A DNA stretch of 64,000 nucleotides from CAVTND01 sp963735955. Its GTDB lineage: Bacteria; Pseudomonadota; Gammaproteobacteria; Burkholderiales; Burkholderiaceae_F. The position numbers and the translations under genes are program-made. The stretch lies in contig CAVTND010000025.1 in assembly GCA_963735955.1 (NCBI GenBank), forward strand, positions 53,653 through 117,652. The letters run 5' to 3'. Below are positions 52,733 through 61,725 of this stretch, piece by piece (within the stretch, counting starts at the first letter, position 1; each line of letters starts with the position of its first letter). A model generated the notes under the pieces. It was not told the origin of the DNA. It worked only from the letters and a program-made list of their open reading frames with translations, and did no database searches.

Positions 52733-53793
52733 TCAGAAAAGGGTGTTGCCGCCAGCCGGGGCTGGCGCTGCGATCCCGAAGTGCCGATACGCCGACAGCG
52801 TGGCGACGCGACCGCGCGGCGTGCGCTGCAGGTGCCCCTGCTGGATCAGGAAGGGCTCGACCACGTCTTCGAGAGTTTCACGCTCCTCGCCGACCGCCGA
52901 GGCAAGATTGTCGATTCCCACCGGACCGCCGGAAAACTTGTCGATGATGGCCATCAGCAGCTTGCGGTCCATGAGATCGAGTCCGAGCTGGTCGACTTCA
53001 AGCATCGCCAGGGCTGCATCGGCAATTTCCTGCGTGATGTCACCGCTGGCGCGAACCTCGGCATAGTCCCGCACCCGCCGCAGCAGGCGGTTAGCCACCC
53101 GCGGCGTGCCGCGCGAGCGGCGCGCAATCTCGCGCGCCCCCTCGGGGGAAAGCCTGGCTGCCAAGCAGTCGACCCGAGCGGGCGACGATCGTCGTGAGTT
53201 CCTCGGTCGAATAGAACTCGAGCCGGGCGACGATGCCGAAAGCGGTCGCGCAGCGGATTGGTCAGCATGCCCGCACGCGTCGTTGCTCCGACCAGGGTGA
53301 ACGGCTTCAGGTCCAGCTTGATCGAGCGTGCCGCCGGGCCTTCGCCGATCATGATGTCGATCTGGAAATCCTCGAGCGCCGGATACAGGATCTCCTCGAC
53401 CACCGGGCTCAGGCGATGAATCTCGTCGATGAACAGCACATCGTTGCGCTCGAGATTGGTGAGGATGGCAGCCAGATCACCCGGACGCTCGAGCACCGGT
53501 CCCGAAGTCTGTCGCAGATTGACGCCCATTTCGCGCGCCACGATATGCGCCAACGTCGTCTTTCCGAGTCCCGGCGGACCGAACAGCAGCAAGTGATCCA
53601 GTGACTCGCCGCGATTGCGTGCCGCCGTGATGAAGATCTCGAGCTGCTCGCGCACCCTGGGCTGGCCGACATACTCGGCCAGCGACGTGGGCCGCAACGC
53701 ACGCTCGACCGCCTCCTCGTTCGGCGAGGCAGCGATCGGTTCCACCAGGCGTTCGGCTGCAGTCACAGCGGGCATCAATTCTTCAGGTATCAA
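52733..53793 (-). CDS. ruvB: Holliday junction branch migration ATPase RuvB (frameshifted near 53240 and 53163)
   Basis: RuvB is the AAA+ motor of branch migration. Walker A FGPPGLGKTTLAH, Walker B VLFIDEIHRL and sensor 1 LVGATTRAGMLTNPLRDRF are all visible; the winged-helix C-terminus has RTPRGRVATLSAYRHFG. Near 53240 a TTT carries one extra base (expected DRFGIVARLEFYS), and near 53163 a second shift returns to LSPEGAREIARRSRGTPRVANRLLRRVRD. Corrected length is about 352 residues, normal. Its start overlaps the ruvA stop by four bases. Since the gene is well conserved, sequence error is likely. Confidence 0.93.
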
Positions 53794-54357
53794 TTCTTGG
53801 CGAGCGATTTTAGGGCGTGCCGGATACCGTCAGAGATGCTGCTGCCGGCCGGCAGCTGGCGCACCGCCGCCGCGGCCTCGCGCTCGCTGTACCCCAGCGA
53901 CAACAAGGCGTGAATGACGTCGGCGTGGTCGCCGCCGGCCGGTTGCGATAGATCTGCACCCAGCTTTCCCTTGAGTTCGAGCAGCAGCCGCTCGGCCGTC
54001 TTCCTGCCGATGCCGGGGATACGTGTGAGGCGGGCGGTTTCCTGAAGCGTCACCGCCTGCGCCAGTTCGGTGACCGACAGTCCGGAAAGGACCGCGAGCG
54101 CCGTGCGTGCGCCGACGCCGGATATCCGGATCAGCTCGCGGAAAGCACTGCGCTCCGCCGCTGTGCCAAAGCCGTACAGGTGATGTGCGTCCTCGCGCAC
54201 GACCAGATGCGTGAGCAGGGCGACGCGTTCCGAGACCGCTGGCAGCGCAAAGAACGTGCTCATTGGCACATCGAGTTCGTACCCGACCCCATTGGCATCC
54301 ACCAGGATGGTCGGCGGACTCTTGTCCAGCAGTACGCCGGCAGATGCGGCCGATCAC
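53790..54357 (-). CDS. ruvA: Holliday junction protein RuvA (frameshifted near 54342)
   Basis: RuvA binds the four-way junction and loads RuvB. The start is GTG 54357, giving VIGRI; an extra T near 54342 shifts the frame before GVLLDKSPPTILVDANGVGYELDVPMSTF, the N-terminal OB fold. The helix-hairpin-helix parts FRELIRISGVGARTALAVLSGL and LTRIPGIGRKTAERLLLELKGKL are intact, as is the RuvB-binding C-terminus. Corrected length is about 188 residues, typical. It lies 153 bp after ruvC. Confidence 0.92.
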
Positions 54358-54510
54358 TTCAGCACCGCCCGGCCGCCCGAAGGTGCTGAGTCGCCCCATG
54401 GGGCCGAGCGCGGACAGACGGCGGGCCCTGCGGCCTGCTGTCTGCCTTGCGAAGCGGACTGGCCTGCAGGCCCAGTCCGTGGGCCAGCGAACGCAGTGAG
54501 CGTGGGGGTT

Positions 54511-55092
54511 TCATTTCAAGCCCCCGGCCAGGCGCGCGGTCCAGGCACGGCGTCCGGCTGCAGCCGTCCGGCGGCCGCCAGGCGAGTTCGTGCCCGAGCC
54601 CAGAAGGCTCTTCAATCCTCGAGAGTGGGCATGACAGATGGCGCAGGCCAGTGCATCCGCGGCATCGGCCACTGGCGACCGCTGCAGGCCGAGCAAGGTT
54701 CGAACCATGTGTTGCACCTGCTTCTTGTCTGCCTGGCCAAATCCCACAACCGCCTGTTTTATCTGAAGCGCCGCGTACTCGTGCACCACCAGGCCTGCGC
54801 TTACTGCCGCGCAGATCGCCGCCCCCCGCGCCTGGCCGAGCAGCAATGTGGATTGCGGGTTGATGCTGACGAATACCTTCTCGATCGTCGCCACCTGCGG
54901 CTGCGTCTCGCGAATCACTTCGGCAAGCGCGGTAAGAATTGTGCCCAGGCGCTGGTGCAGATCACCCGCCGGCACGCGAATCACGCCCGCGCTGACATAG
55001 CGCAGCTGCGGCCCGCTTGCCTCGACGACGCCATAGCCGGTGCGATTGAGGCCGGGGTCGATGCCGAGAATGCGCAGAGGGGCGGAAGGCAC
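54511..55092 (-). CDS. ruvC: Holliday junction resolvase RuvC
   Basis: This 193-residue nuclease cuts Holliday junctions in the RuvABC complex. The acidic active site is visible: Asp in LGIDPGLNRTGYGVV, Glu in VATIEKVFVSINPQS and Asp residues in SPVADAADALACAICHAH. The GTG at 55092 was chosen because it directly precedes the family N-terminus; a TTG further up is possible. The tail after HAHSR is basic and longer than usual by about 15 residues. The gap to ruvA has no clear gene. Confidence 0.92.
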   Translation of the reverse strand: MPSAPLRILGIDPGLNRTGYGVVEASGPQLRYVSAGVIRVPAGDLHQRLGTILTALAEVIRETQPQVATIEKVFVSINPQSTLLLGQARGAAICAAVSAGLVVHEYAALQIKQAVVGFGQADKKQVQHMVRTLLGLQRSPVADAADALACAICHAHSRGLKSLLGSGTNSPGGRRTAAAGRRAWTARLAGGLK

Positions 55093-55140
55093 GCAGCAAT
55101 TGTGCCACGCACGCCGTGGCCGAACGGAAACCCAAGTCAG

Positions 55141-55243
55141 CCACGGATGAACACGGATTACACGGATTGAAAACAATGGCCGCTTGACGGCGCAGTTTGC
55201 GCTGGATTTCGAACTAATCCGTGAAATCCGTGCCAATCCGTGG
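55141..55243. repeat. Inverted repeat built of ACGGAT units between ruvC and purH
   Basis: The left arm (55141-55168) has three copies of an ACGGAT core at 9-10-base steps; the right arm (55216-55243) has three copies of ATCCGT. The arms are complementary at about 22 of 28 positions across a 47-bp spacer. It fills most of the gap between purH and ruvC. The role is unknown; similar CACGGAT arrays occur in other bacteria. Confidence 0.75.
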
Positions 55244-55261
55244 CGAAGTCGCCTTCGCCGT

Positions 55262-56824
55262 TCAGTGCCGGAAGTGCCTGACTCCGGTGAAGACCATGGC
55301 GACGCCACGTTCGTCGGCGGCAGCAATCACTTCGGCGTCACGCATGCTGCCGCCCGGCTGAATGACGCAGCTCGCGCCCGCGTCAACCACCGCATCGAGG
55401 CCGTCGCGGAACGGGAAGAAGGCGTCCGACGCCGCAGCCGAGTCCACGAGTGACAGGCCCGCTTCCTTTGCCTTGATTGCGGCAATGCGCGCCGAGTCGA
55501 TGCGCGACATCTGGCCTGCGCCCACACCCAGCGTCATCTCGTCGCGCGCAAACACGATCGTGTTGCTCTTGACGAACTTGGCAACACGCCAGGCAAACAT
55601 AAGGTCCCCCATCTGCTTCAGCGTGGGCTCGCGTGCAGTGACCACCTTCAGCTGGTCCGCTTGCAGCTGCGCCAGGTCCGGGGACTGAACGAGCATGCCC
55701 CCGCCGACGCGCTTGAAGTCGAAGTCGTTGTGCGCCACGCCGGGCGCAAGCGTCAGCAGACGCACGTTCTGCTTGGTCGCGAATACGTCGAGTGCGGCCG
55801 GATCGAAAGCAGGAGCAATCACGACTTCGACAAACTGCCTGGCCACCGCCTGCGCTGCGATCGTATCCACAGCACGGTTGAAGGCAATGATGCCGCCGAA
55901 GGCTGAGGTGGGATCCGTCTGGTACGCCTTCGCGTAAGCGGCTGCAGGCGACGCGGCGAGCGCCACGCCACAAGGATTTGCATGTTTGACGATCACGCAA
56001 GCCGGGGTATCGAAGCTGCGCACGCATTCCCAGGCCGCGTCGGCATCGCTGATGTTGTTGTACGACAGCTCCTTGCCCTGCAGCTGCGTATAGCCTGCGA
56101 GCAGCCCTTCGCCAACCTCAATGTCACGATAGAACGCCGCCAGCTGGTGCGGATTTTCGCCGTAACGCATGTCCTGCACCTTGCGCCACTGGCGTGTCAT
56201 CACTGCGGGAAATCCGCTCGGCTTGCCGTCCTCATCCAGCGCTGTCAGGTAATTGGCAATCGCGCCGTCGTAACGCGCAGTGTGAGCGAAGACTTTCTTC
56301 GCAAGGATCAGCCTTTGCTCGGAACCGACGCCTTCGCCCGCTTCGAGCTGGGCCGCAAGCGCTGCGTAGTCAGCCGGGTCCACAACTACCGCCACGCTTT
56401 CGTGATTCTTGGCGGCCGCGCGCAGCATGGCCGGCCCACCGATGTCGATGTTTTCGATTGCTTCATCAAAACTGCAGCCGGGCTTGGCGATTGTCTGTTC
56501 GAACGGATAAAGGTTGACGACCAGCAGTTCGATCGGATCGATCTTGTGCGTCTCGAGCGCCGCCATGTGCCTGGGGTCGGGCCGACGTGCCAACAGGCCC
56601 GCGTGAATTCGCGGGTTCAGTGTCTTGACCCGGCCGTCGAGGATTTCCGGAAATCCCGTGTAGTCGGCAACTTCAGTCACGGCAAGACCTTCTTCGGCCA
56701 GCAGTCGCGCCGTACCGCCGGTCGAAAGGATCCGAAACCCGAGGCGCGCAAGTGCACGCGCAAAGTCGACTACTCCGGTCTTGTCTGAAACGCTGATCAG
56801 CGCCTGGCGCAGAGCTGCTTTCAT
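55262..56824 (-). CDS. purH: Bifunctional AICAR transformylase / IMP cyclohydrolase PurH
   Basis: This 520-residue enzyme catalyses the last two steps of IMP synthesis. The N-terminal IMP cyclohydrolase domain (about 1-200) has SVSDKTGVVDFARAL, LSTGGTARLL and NIDIGGPAMLRAAAKNH. The C-terminal transformylase domain has RYGENPHQLAAFY, VIVKHANPCGVA (catalytic Lys-His) and FPFRDGLDAVVDAGASCVIQPGGS. The start overlaps the fis stop by four bases (ATGA). Intact and of normal length. Confidence 0.96.
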   Translation of the reverse strand: MKAALRQALISVSDKTGVVDFARALARLGFRILSTGGTARLLAEEGLAVTEVADYTGFPEILDGRVKTLNPRIHAGLLARRPDPRHMAALETHKIDPIELLVVNLYPFEQTIAKPGCSFDEAIENIDIGGPAMLRAAAKNHESVAVVVDPADYAALAAQLEAGEGVGSEQRLILAKKVFAHTARYDGAIANYLTALDEDGKPSGFPAVMTRQWRKVQDMRYGENPHQLAAFYRDIEVGEGLLAGYTQLQGKELSYNNISDADAAWECVRSFDTPACVIVKHANPCGVALAASPAAAYAKAYQTDPTSAFGGIIAFNRAVDTIAAQAVARQFVEVVIAPAFDPAALDVFATKQNVRLLTLAPGVAHNDFDFKRVGGGMLVQSPDLAQLQADQLKVVTAREPTLKQMGDLMFAWRVAKFVKSNTIVFARDEMTLGVGAGQMSRIDSARIAAIKAKEAGLSLVDSAAASDAFFPFRDGLDAVVDAGASCVIQPGGSMRDAEVIAAADERGVAMVFTGVRHFRH

Positions 56825-57144
56825 CGCGGCTCGACCTCGAGCATTCGGTATTGCGCGAGTTTCTTGCGCAGGGTGTTCCGATTAATGCCCAGCAAGGCCG
56901 CCGCGGCCGACTGGTTGCCATCGGTCCGCTGCATCGCGAACTGCAGCAGGGGCCGCTCGACCGCCCCGGTGACCAGTTCGTACAGCGCATGCGGCGGAGC
57001 GCCGTCCAGTTCGGCGAAGTACTGCTCGAGGCTGCGCAGCACGCACTGTTCGACCGTTTCGGAGCTGGATTCACGGGCGGACTGCAGAAGCGCGCCCGTC
57101 ACTGCCTTCGACTTCGCTGATGACTTCAACTGCAAACTGCTCAC
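56821..57144 (-). CDS. fis: Fis-family DNA-binding regulator
   Basis: This encodes 107 residues. The C-terminal helix-turn-helix NQSAAAALLGINRNTLRKKLAQY is typical of Fis; the N-terminal part beginning MSSLQLKSSAKSKAVTG is longer than in enterobacteria. Fis bends DNA and tunes rRNA and growth-linked genes. Its place between dusB and purH is conserved in Betaproteobacteria. It begins 14 bp after dusB and overlaps purH by four bases. Confidence 0.93.
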   Translation of the reverse strand: MSSLQLKSSAKSKAVTGALLQSARESSSETVEQCVLRSLEQYFAELDGAPPHALYELVTGAVERPLLQFAMQRTDGNQSAAAALLGINRNTLRKKLAQYRMLEVEPR

Positions 57145-57158
57145 TGCTGTCCCTTCAT

Positions 57159-58166
57159 TCAGTGCACCGCGCGACTGACGTAGCTCAGGCGCTCATGCCG
57201 CGTGCCGTGCTCGCGGAAAAACTGGTCGACCGCACGCGCCTGCTCCGCGCTTGCACTCAACTGGTTCATTCGCTCGCAGAATTCGCGCCCGCCTTCCAAG
57301 GCGCGCGTGTACCAGATGATGTGCTTGCGTGCTGTGCGCACGCCGAGCTCGGTGCCGTAGAAGCGATAGTGATCTTCGAGATGTTCGAGCAGCAGGCCGC
57401 GCGCCTCTTCGACCAGCGGCGGGGCAAGCATCTCACCGGTGGCCAGAAAATGGACGATTTCGCGGAATATCCATGGCCGGCCCTGCGCCGCACGACCGAC
57501 CATGATCGCGTCGGCGCCGGTCGCTTGCAGAACCGCGCGCGCCTTGTGCGGTGAGTCGACATCGCCGTTGGCGATGACCGGAATCGTGACCGCCTGCTTG
57601 ACCGCACGAATCGTCTCGTACTCCGCCTTGCCGCCAAACCCGCAGGCGCGTGTGCGTCCGTGCAGAGTAAGCGCTGCGATGCCGCTGGCTTCAGCCAGCA
57701 GCGCGATCTCGATCGCATTGCGGTTGGCCGGGTCCCAACCGGTGCGGTACTTGAGCGTGACCGGCACGTCGACCGCATTGACGACCGCATCAAGAATGCG
57801 CGCAACGTTCGAACTGTCCTTGAGCAAAGCGGAGCCGCAGGCCACATTGCACACCTTCTTGGCCGGACATCCCATGTTCAGGTCGATGATCTGCGCACCG
57901 CGTGCGACGTTGTAGCGCGCGGCTTCCGCCAGCATGTCCGGATCGGCGCCTGCCAGCTGCACCGCAACCGGGGCCTGCTCGCCAGCGTGATCGAGTCGGC
58001 GGGCGGTCTTCTCACTCGCCCACAGGCGCGGATTGGACGCCGCCATTTCCGACACCGCATGACCGGCGCCAAGCGCTTTGCACAGACGCCTGAACGGGCG
58101 ATCGGTTACGCCGGCCATCGGGGCCACGAACACATTGTTCGGCAACTGGTGCGGCCCGATGCGCAT
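57159..58166 (-). CDS. dusB: tRNA-dihydrouridine synthase DusB
   Basis: This 335-residue flavoenzyme reduces specific uridines in tRNA to dihydrouridine. It has the family start IGPHQLPNNVFVAPMAGVTDRPFRRLCKALGA, the active-site NMGCPAKKVCNVACGSALLKD (Cys), and FMN-binding VIANGDVDSPHKARAVLQATGADAIMVGRAAQGRPWIF. ATG 58166 was chosen over a longer in-frame opening because it gives the usual N-terminus. It is the first gene of dusB-fis-purH. Confidence 0.94.
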   Translation of the reverse strand: MRIGPHQLPNNVFVAPMAGVTDRPFRRLCKALGAGHAVSEMAASNPRLWASEKTARRLDHAGEQAPVAVQLAGADPDMLAEAARYNVARGAQIIDLNMGCPAKKVCNVACGSALLKDSSNVARILDAVVNAVDVPVTLKYRTGWDPANRNAIEIALLAEASGIAALTLHGRTRACGFGGKAEYETIRAVKQAVTIPVIANGDVDSPHKARAVLQATGADAIMVGRAAQGRPWIFREIVHFLATGEMLAPPLVEEARGLLLEHLEDHYRFYGTELGVRTARKHIIWYTRALEGGREFCERMNQLSASAEQARAVDQFFREHGTRHERLSYVSRAVH

Positions 58167-58277
58167 CGACAAAGGCAGACCGAGGAGTGAGGGGCGCGGA
58201 TTGTATCGAATTGCGGGCTGCGTCAGATCCGCGCGCCGGCGACGGATGCGTCGAAGCACGGAAAAGGTTTCGAGTCC

Positions 58278-59468
58278 TCAGCCGCGGACGCCGAACATCA
58301 GCAGGCGCGCGAACTCACGCCGCAGATCGGGAACGATGCCAAGCGTCGACAGGGCCAGCGATCGACCGAGCACCAGTGGTGCAAAGCGGGTCGCGAAAAT
58401 CTGCGGCGCATTGCGCGTAATAGCAAGGATCGCCGCGCGATCGGCGCGCCGGCCGTGATCGAAGGAAGCCAGCGTGCTCGCAGGGTCGCGGCCCGCGCTG
58501 CAGGCAAGGGCGACAACTTCGGCCAGAGCAACACAGTCGCGTATCCCGAGATTCAGCCCCTGCCCGGCCACCGGATGCAGGGTCTGCGCTGCATTGCCGA
58601 GGTAGGCGATTCGATGCTCGCGCAGCCCCGTGCGCGCCTGCTCGGGCAGCTCGACTCGATGGCACTTGCCAAGGCCGAGGATGCGCCCCTGGCGGCCAAA
58701 CGCCCGCTGCAGCTCGGCCTTGAGTGCGGCCGCGTCGAGCAGGCTACGGCGGTCAGCCTGCTCCGGTGACATACACCAGACCATGGCCATTGTTTGCGTG
58801 GCACCTGAATCGGTCCGCTCGCTCGCAAACTCTTTCGCTGCCACCGGCAGCAACGCCAACGGGCCGTCGCTGGTAAAACGCTCGAATGCCGTCCCACCGG
58901 GCACAGCTTCGATCCGCAGGTCTCCCACCAATGCGACCTGCCGCGCAGGCGAGGCCTCAGCCCTAAGGCCTTCTGCGTTCACAACCAGTGCGGCACGCAG
59001 CGTCGGTTCGTTCTCGATGTCAACGAAGGCGTGTGCGGAATCCTGACGCACGGACGACACTCGGTACGGACGAAGCACCCTTATCCGCGGCTCAGCTTCG
59101 GCCGCCGCCGCCAGCGGCGCCAGCAGCTCTCCATAGCGAATCGTCAGACCGAGCATTGCACCACCGACGTCCCGCTCGTCGATGACGACTCGCCCAAAGT
59201 CGCCCTGGGACGACACCACGACGCTGCGAATCGCTGCGGTGGATACCGGCGGCAGATTGACCAATGGCGCCAAGGTCTGCACGGTACCGCGTGACAGGGC
59301 GAGCAAGCGGCGATCAGCGCACGCATGGTCCAGCGATCGCGCATCGAGCACAACACTGGACACTTTGCGACGCGCGAGCAGGAGCGCCAGCACCAGGCCG
59401 ACCGGCCCGGCGCCGATGATCGCAATCGCGTGCCGGTCCGAACCGCCCGCTTCCTGCCCTGTACGCAT
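58278..59468 (-). CDS. ubiH: UbiH/UbiF-family FAD-dependent hydroxylase
   Basis: This 396-residue flavoprotein likely hydroxylates a ubiquinone precursor. The FAD motif AIAIIGAGPVGLVLALLLAR is near residues 15-34, and the second FAD motif IAYLGNAAQTLHPVAGQGLNLGIRD is the UbiH/F/I hallmark. ATG 59468 has AGGAGG upstream at a slightly long spacing; GTG 59498, overlapping the pepP stop, is an alternative. It lies between pepP and dusB. Which ring position it acts on cannot be told from sequence alone. Confidence 0.88.
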   Translation of the reverse strand: MRTGQEAGGSDRHAIAIIGAGPVGLVLALLLARRKVSSVVLDARSLDHACADRRLLALSRGTVQTLAPLVNLPPVSTAAIRSVVVSSQGDFGRVVIDERDVGGAMLGLTIRYGELLAPLAAAAEAEPRIRVLRPYRVSSVRQDSAHAFVDIENEPTLRAALVVNAEGLRAEASPARQVALVGDLRIEAVPGGTAFERFTSDGPLALLPVAAKEFASERTDSGATQTMAMVWCMSPEQADRRSLLDAAALKAELQRAFGRQGRILGLGKCHRVELPEQARTGLREHRIAYLGNAAQTLHPVAGQGLNLGIRDCVALAEVVALACSAGRDPASTLASFDHGRRADRAAILAITRNAPQIFATRFAPLVLGRSLALSTLGIVPDLRREFARLLMFGVRG

Positions 59469-59494
59469 GCCCGTAGTCCGCCCTCCTGCGACCT

Positions 59495-60838
59495 TCACGC
59501 CCGCATCAGCGCTTCGATCTCGGCGACGGCTTTGGGTGCATCGACAGTCAGGACCTCGCAGCCGGATTCCGTGACAACCACGTCATCCTCGATGCGGATA
59601 CCGATGCCCTGCAGCCGCGCAGGAACGTTTTCCGCTGCCCGCAGATACAGTCCCGGCTCAACCGTCAGCGCCATGCCCGGTGCGAGCGTGCGCCAGGCGC
59701 GCTCTCCGGAAGCGGGCGCGGGGCCGGACCGATAGTTGCCGACATCGTGCACGTCGAGGCCTAGCCAGTGGCTGGTCCGATGCATGTAGAACTGGCGATA
59801 GGAACCGGACTCGAGCGCGCCGTCGACCGAGCCCTTGAGCAGCTCAAGATCGATCATTCCCTGCACCAGGATGCGCGTGGCCGCATCGTGCGGCGCATTG
59901 AACGGTGCTCCAGGGCGCACGGCGGCAATTGCCGCGCGCTGCGCTTCGAGAACAATCCCGTAGACCGCGCCCTGCTCGCCGCTGAAGCGGCCACCCACCG
60001 GAAAGGTACGCGTCAGGTCCGACGCGTAGCCATCAACTTCGCAGCCGGCATCGATCAGGCACAGATCACCATTCGACAGCGCGCCATCTCCAGCCGGGTA
60101 GTGCAGCACGCAGGCGTTCGCGCCCGCTGCCACAATGGATCCGTAGGCCGGCGACTGCGCCCCCTGGCGGCGAAACTCGTACAGAAGCTCCGCTTCAATC
60201 TCGTATTCGCGCAGGCCCGGCCGACACGCACGCATGGCGCGCGCATGCGCCTGCGCCGAGATGCGGGCAGCGCGTCGCATCGTCTCGATCTCGCTCGCGT
60301 CCTTGACAAGCCTCATTTCGTCGACCAGCGCCAGCAGATCGTGTACCGATCCCGGCGCCTGCGTGCCCGCGCGGGCACGCGCACGGACGTTTCCGAGCCA
60401 GCGCTCGATCCGATTGGACAATTCAGAACCCAGCTCGCCCAGCGCACAAAAGAGCGCCGGCGCGTCGGCGAGCAGGTCCGGCACGATTTCATCCAGCTGG
60501 TCGATGTTGTGCGCGCGATCAAAGCCGAACAGCGACTGGGCCTGTTCCGGTCCGAAGCGCCGCCCGTCCCACATTTCGCGCTCCGGCTCGCGCGGTCGGC
60601 AGAACAGGATCGACTCGCGCCGCTCGCCCATCACTACCAGGGCGAATGCAGCGCATGGCTCGGGAAATCCGGTCAGATACCAGAAGTGGCTGTCGAAACG
60701 ATAGGGATGCTCCGTGTCGCGGCTTCGCAGCAGCTGTGGCGCCGTCAAGTGAATTGCCACGCCGCCACCGCGCGCTGCGATCGCATCCATCAAGCGCGCG
60801 CGGCGCCGGCAGAAATTCTCGGCATTCATCGACTGCAT
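59495..60838 (-). CDS. pepP: Xaa-Pro aminopeptidase PepP
   Basis: This 447-residue metalloprotease removes N-terminal residues before proline. The pita-bread fold shows metal ligands in LIDAGCEVDGYASDLTRTFPV (two Asp), MHRTSHWLGLDVHDVGNY (His), ALTVEPGLYL (Glu) and GIGIRIEDDVVVT (Glu). The N-terminal domain has HPYRFDSHFWYLTGFPEP. The ATG at 60838 lies one base after the murU stop (TAAGATG); ATG 60829 is another choice. Gene order pepP-ubiH is common in Proteobacteria. Confidence 0.94.
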   Translation of the reverse strand: MQSMNAENFCRRRARLMDAIAARGGGVAIHLTAPQLLRSRDTEHPYRFDSHFWYLTGFPEPCAAFALVVMGERRESILFCRPREPEREMWDGRRFGPEQAQSLFGFDRAHNIDQLDEIVPDLLADAPALFCALGELGSELSNRIERWLGNVRARARAGTQAPGSVHDLLALVDEMRLVKDASEIETMRRAARISAQAHARAMRACRPGLREYEIEAELLYEFRRQGAQSPAYGSIVAAGANACVLHYPAGDGALSNGDLCLIDAGCEVDGYASDLTRTFPVGGRFSGEQGAVYGIVLEAQRAAIAAVRPGAPFNAPHDAATRILVQGMIDLELLKGSVDGALESGSYRQFYMHRTSHWLGLDVHDVGNYRSGPAPASGERAWRTLAPGMALTVEPGLYLRAAENVPARLQGIGIRIEDDVVVTESGCEVLTVDAPKAVAEIEALMRA

Positions 60839-60839
60839 C

Positions 60840-61538
60840 TTACGTGTCCCGTCGACTGAGCTCGGCGTCGAGTTCGGCCAGCTCCGCAGGAGTGCCGACG
60901 TTGTGCCATGAACCACGAAAGTGTTCGCCGCTGACACGGCTGGCCCGCGCGAATGTGTACAGCCAGGGGAAGAGCTTCGCCCGTCCTGGCGCCACCTCGG
61001 CAAACAATGCGGGTGAAAAGACACCGATATTGGCGTAGGTCAGGCGCGGCACTCCATCCGGTGCAATGCGGCCGTTCAACAGGGCCATGTCACCAGCGGG
61101 GTGAAACGCCGGGTTATCGACCAGGACCAGATGGGCAAGCACCGCACCGCTGCGGATCGCATCCGCCGCTTCGCCGAGCCGTCCATAGTCGAAGTCAGTG
61201 ACGATATCGGCGCTGACTACGACGAAGGGCTCCGCGCTCAGTCGAGGCAATGCGCGCACGATGCCGCCCAGCGTTTCAAGCGCGAGTTCTGCACGATCAC
61301 CTTCGCGCGAGTATTCGATCGATACCCCAAGCGCCTGGCCGTTACCGAGCGCGGCCTCAATCTGTGCCGGCAGGTGCGCCGTGTTGATTACCAGATTCAC
61401 AATGCCAGCGCGTGCCAGCGACTCGATCTGCCGTTCGATCAGGCGCTTGCCGCCTGCGAGCAGGAGCGGTTTCGGCGTGGAGTCGGTCAGGGGCCGCATC
61501 CGCTCCCCGCGCCCGGCCGCCAGTATCAGCGCTCTCAC
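60840..61538 (-). CDS. murU: N-acetylmuramate alpha-1-phosphate uridylyltransferase MurU
   Basis: This 232-residue nucleotidyltransferase makes UDP-MurNAc from MurNAc-1-phosphate in peptidoglycan recycling, bypassing de novo synthesis and its fosfomycin-sensitive MurA step. The start GTG 61538, with GGAAGAGAG upstream, gives RALILAAGRGERMRPLTDSTPKPLLLAGGKRLI, the nucleotide-binding signature; VVVSADIVTDFDY holds the metal-binding Asp. A longer in-frame opening would add about 30 residues without support. It follows amgK by 187 bp. Confidence 0.9.
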   Translation of the reverse strand: MRALILAAGRGERMRPLTDSTPKPLLLAGGKRLIERQIESLARAGIVNLVINTAHLPAQIEAALGNGQALGVSIEYSREGDRAELALETLGGIVRALPRLSAEPFVVVSADIVTDFDYGRLGEAADAIRSGAVLAHLVLVDNPAFHPAGDMALLNGRIAPDGVPRLTYANIGVFSPALFAEVAPGRAKLFPWLYTFARASRVSGEHFRGSWHNVGTPAELAELDAELSRRDT

Positions 61539-61725
61539 GCCCGGCTCTCTTCCGGAGCGCGGCGCGCGGCCCGGTTGAACGGATTCGGCGAGCTGCGGAA
61601 TGTGCGGCAAGTGCAACTTGTCCACGCGCAAAGCTTGCAGCCTGCAAGATCACGGAAGCTCAACCCGACAATGGTCTCTCGTCCTGTTTCCATGCTGTCC
61701 GCGATTCCGATCGGAGTGGAGATCA

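Noticed and set aside
54358..54510. Possible small gene between ruvC and ruvA
   Set aside because: The 153 bp contain no start with a ribosome site and no protein-like frame; only GC-rich sequence is seen.
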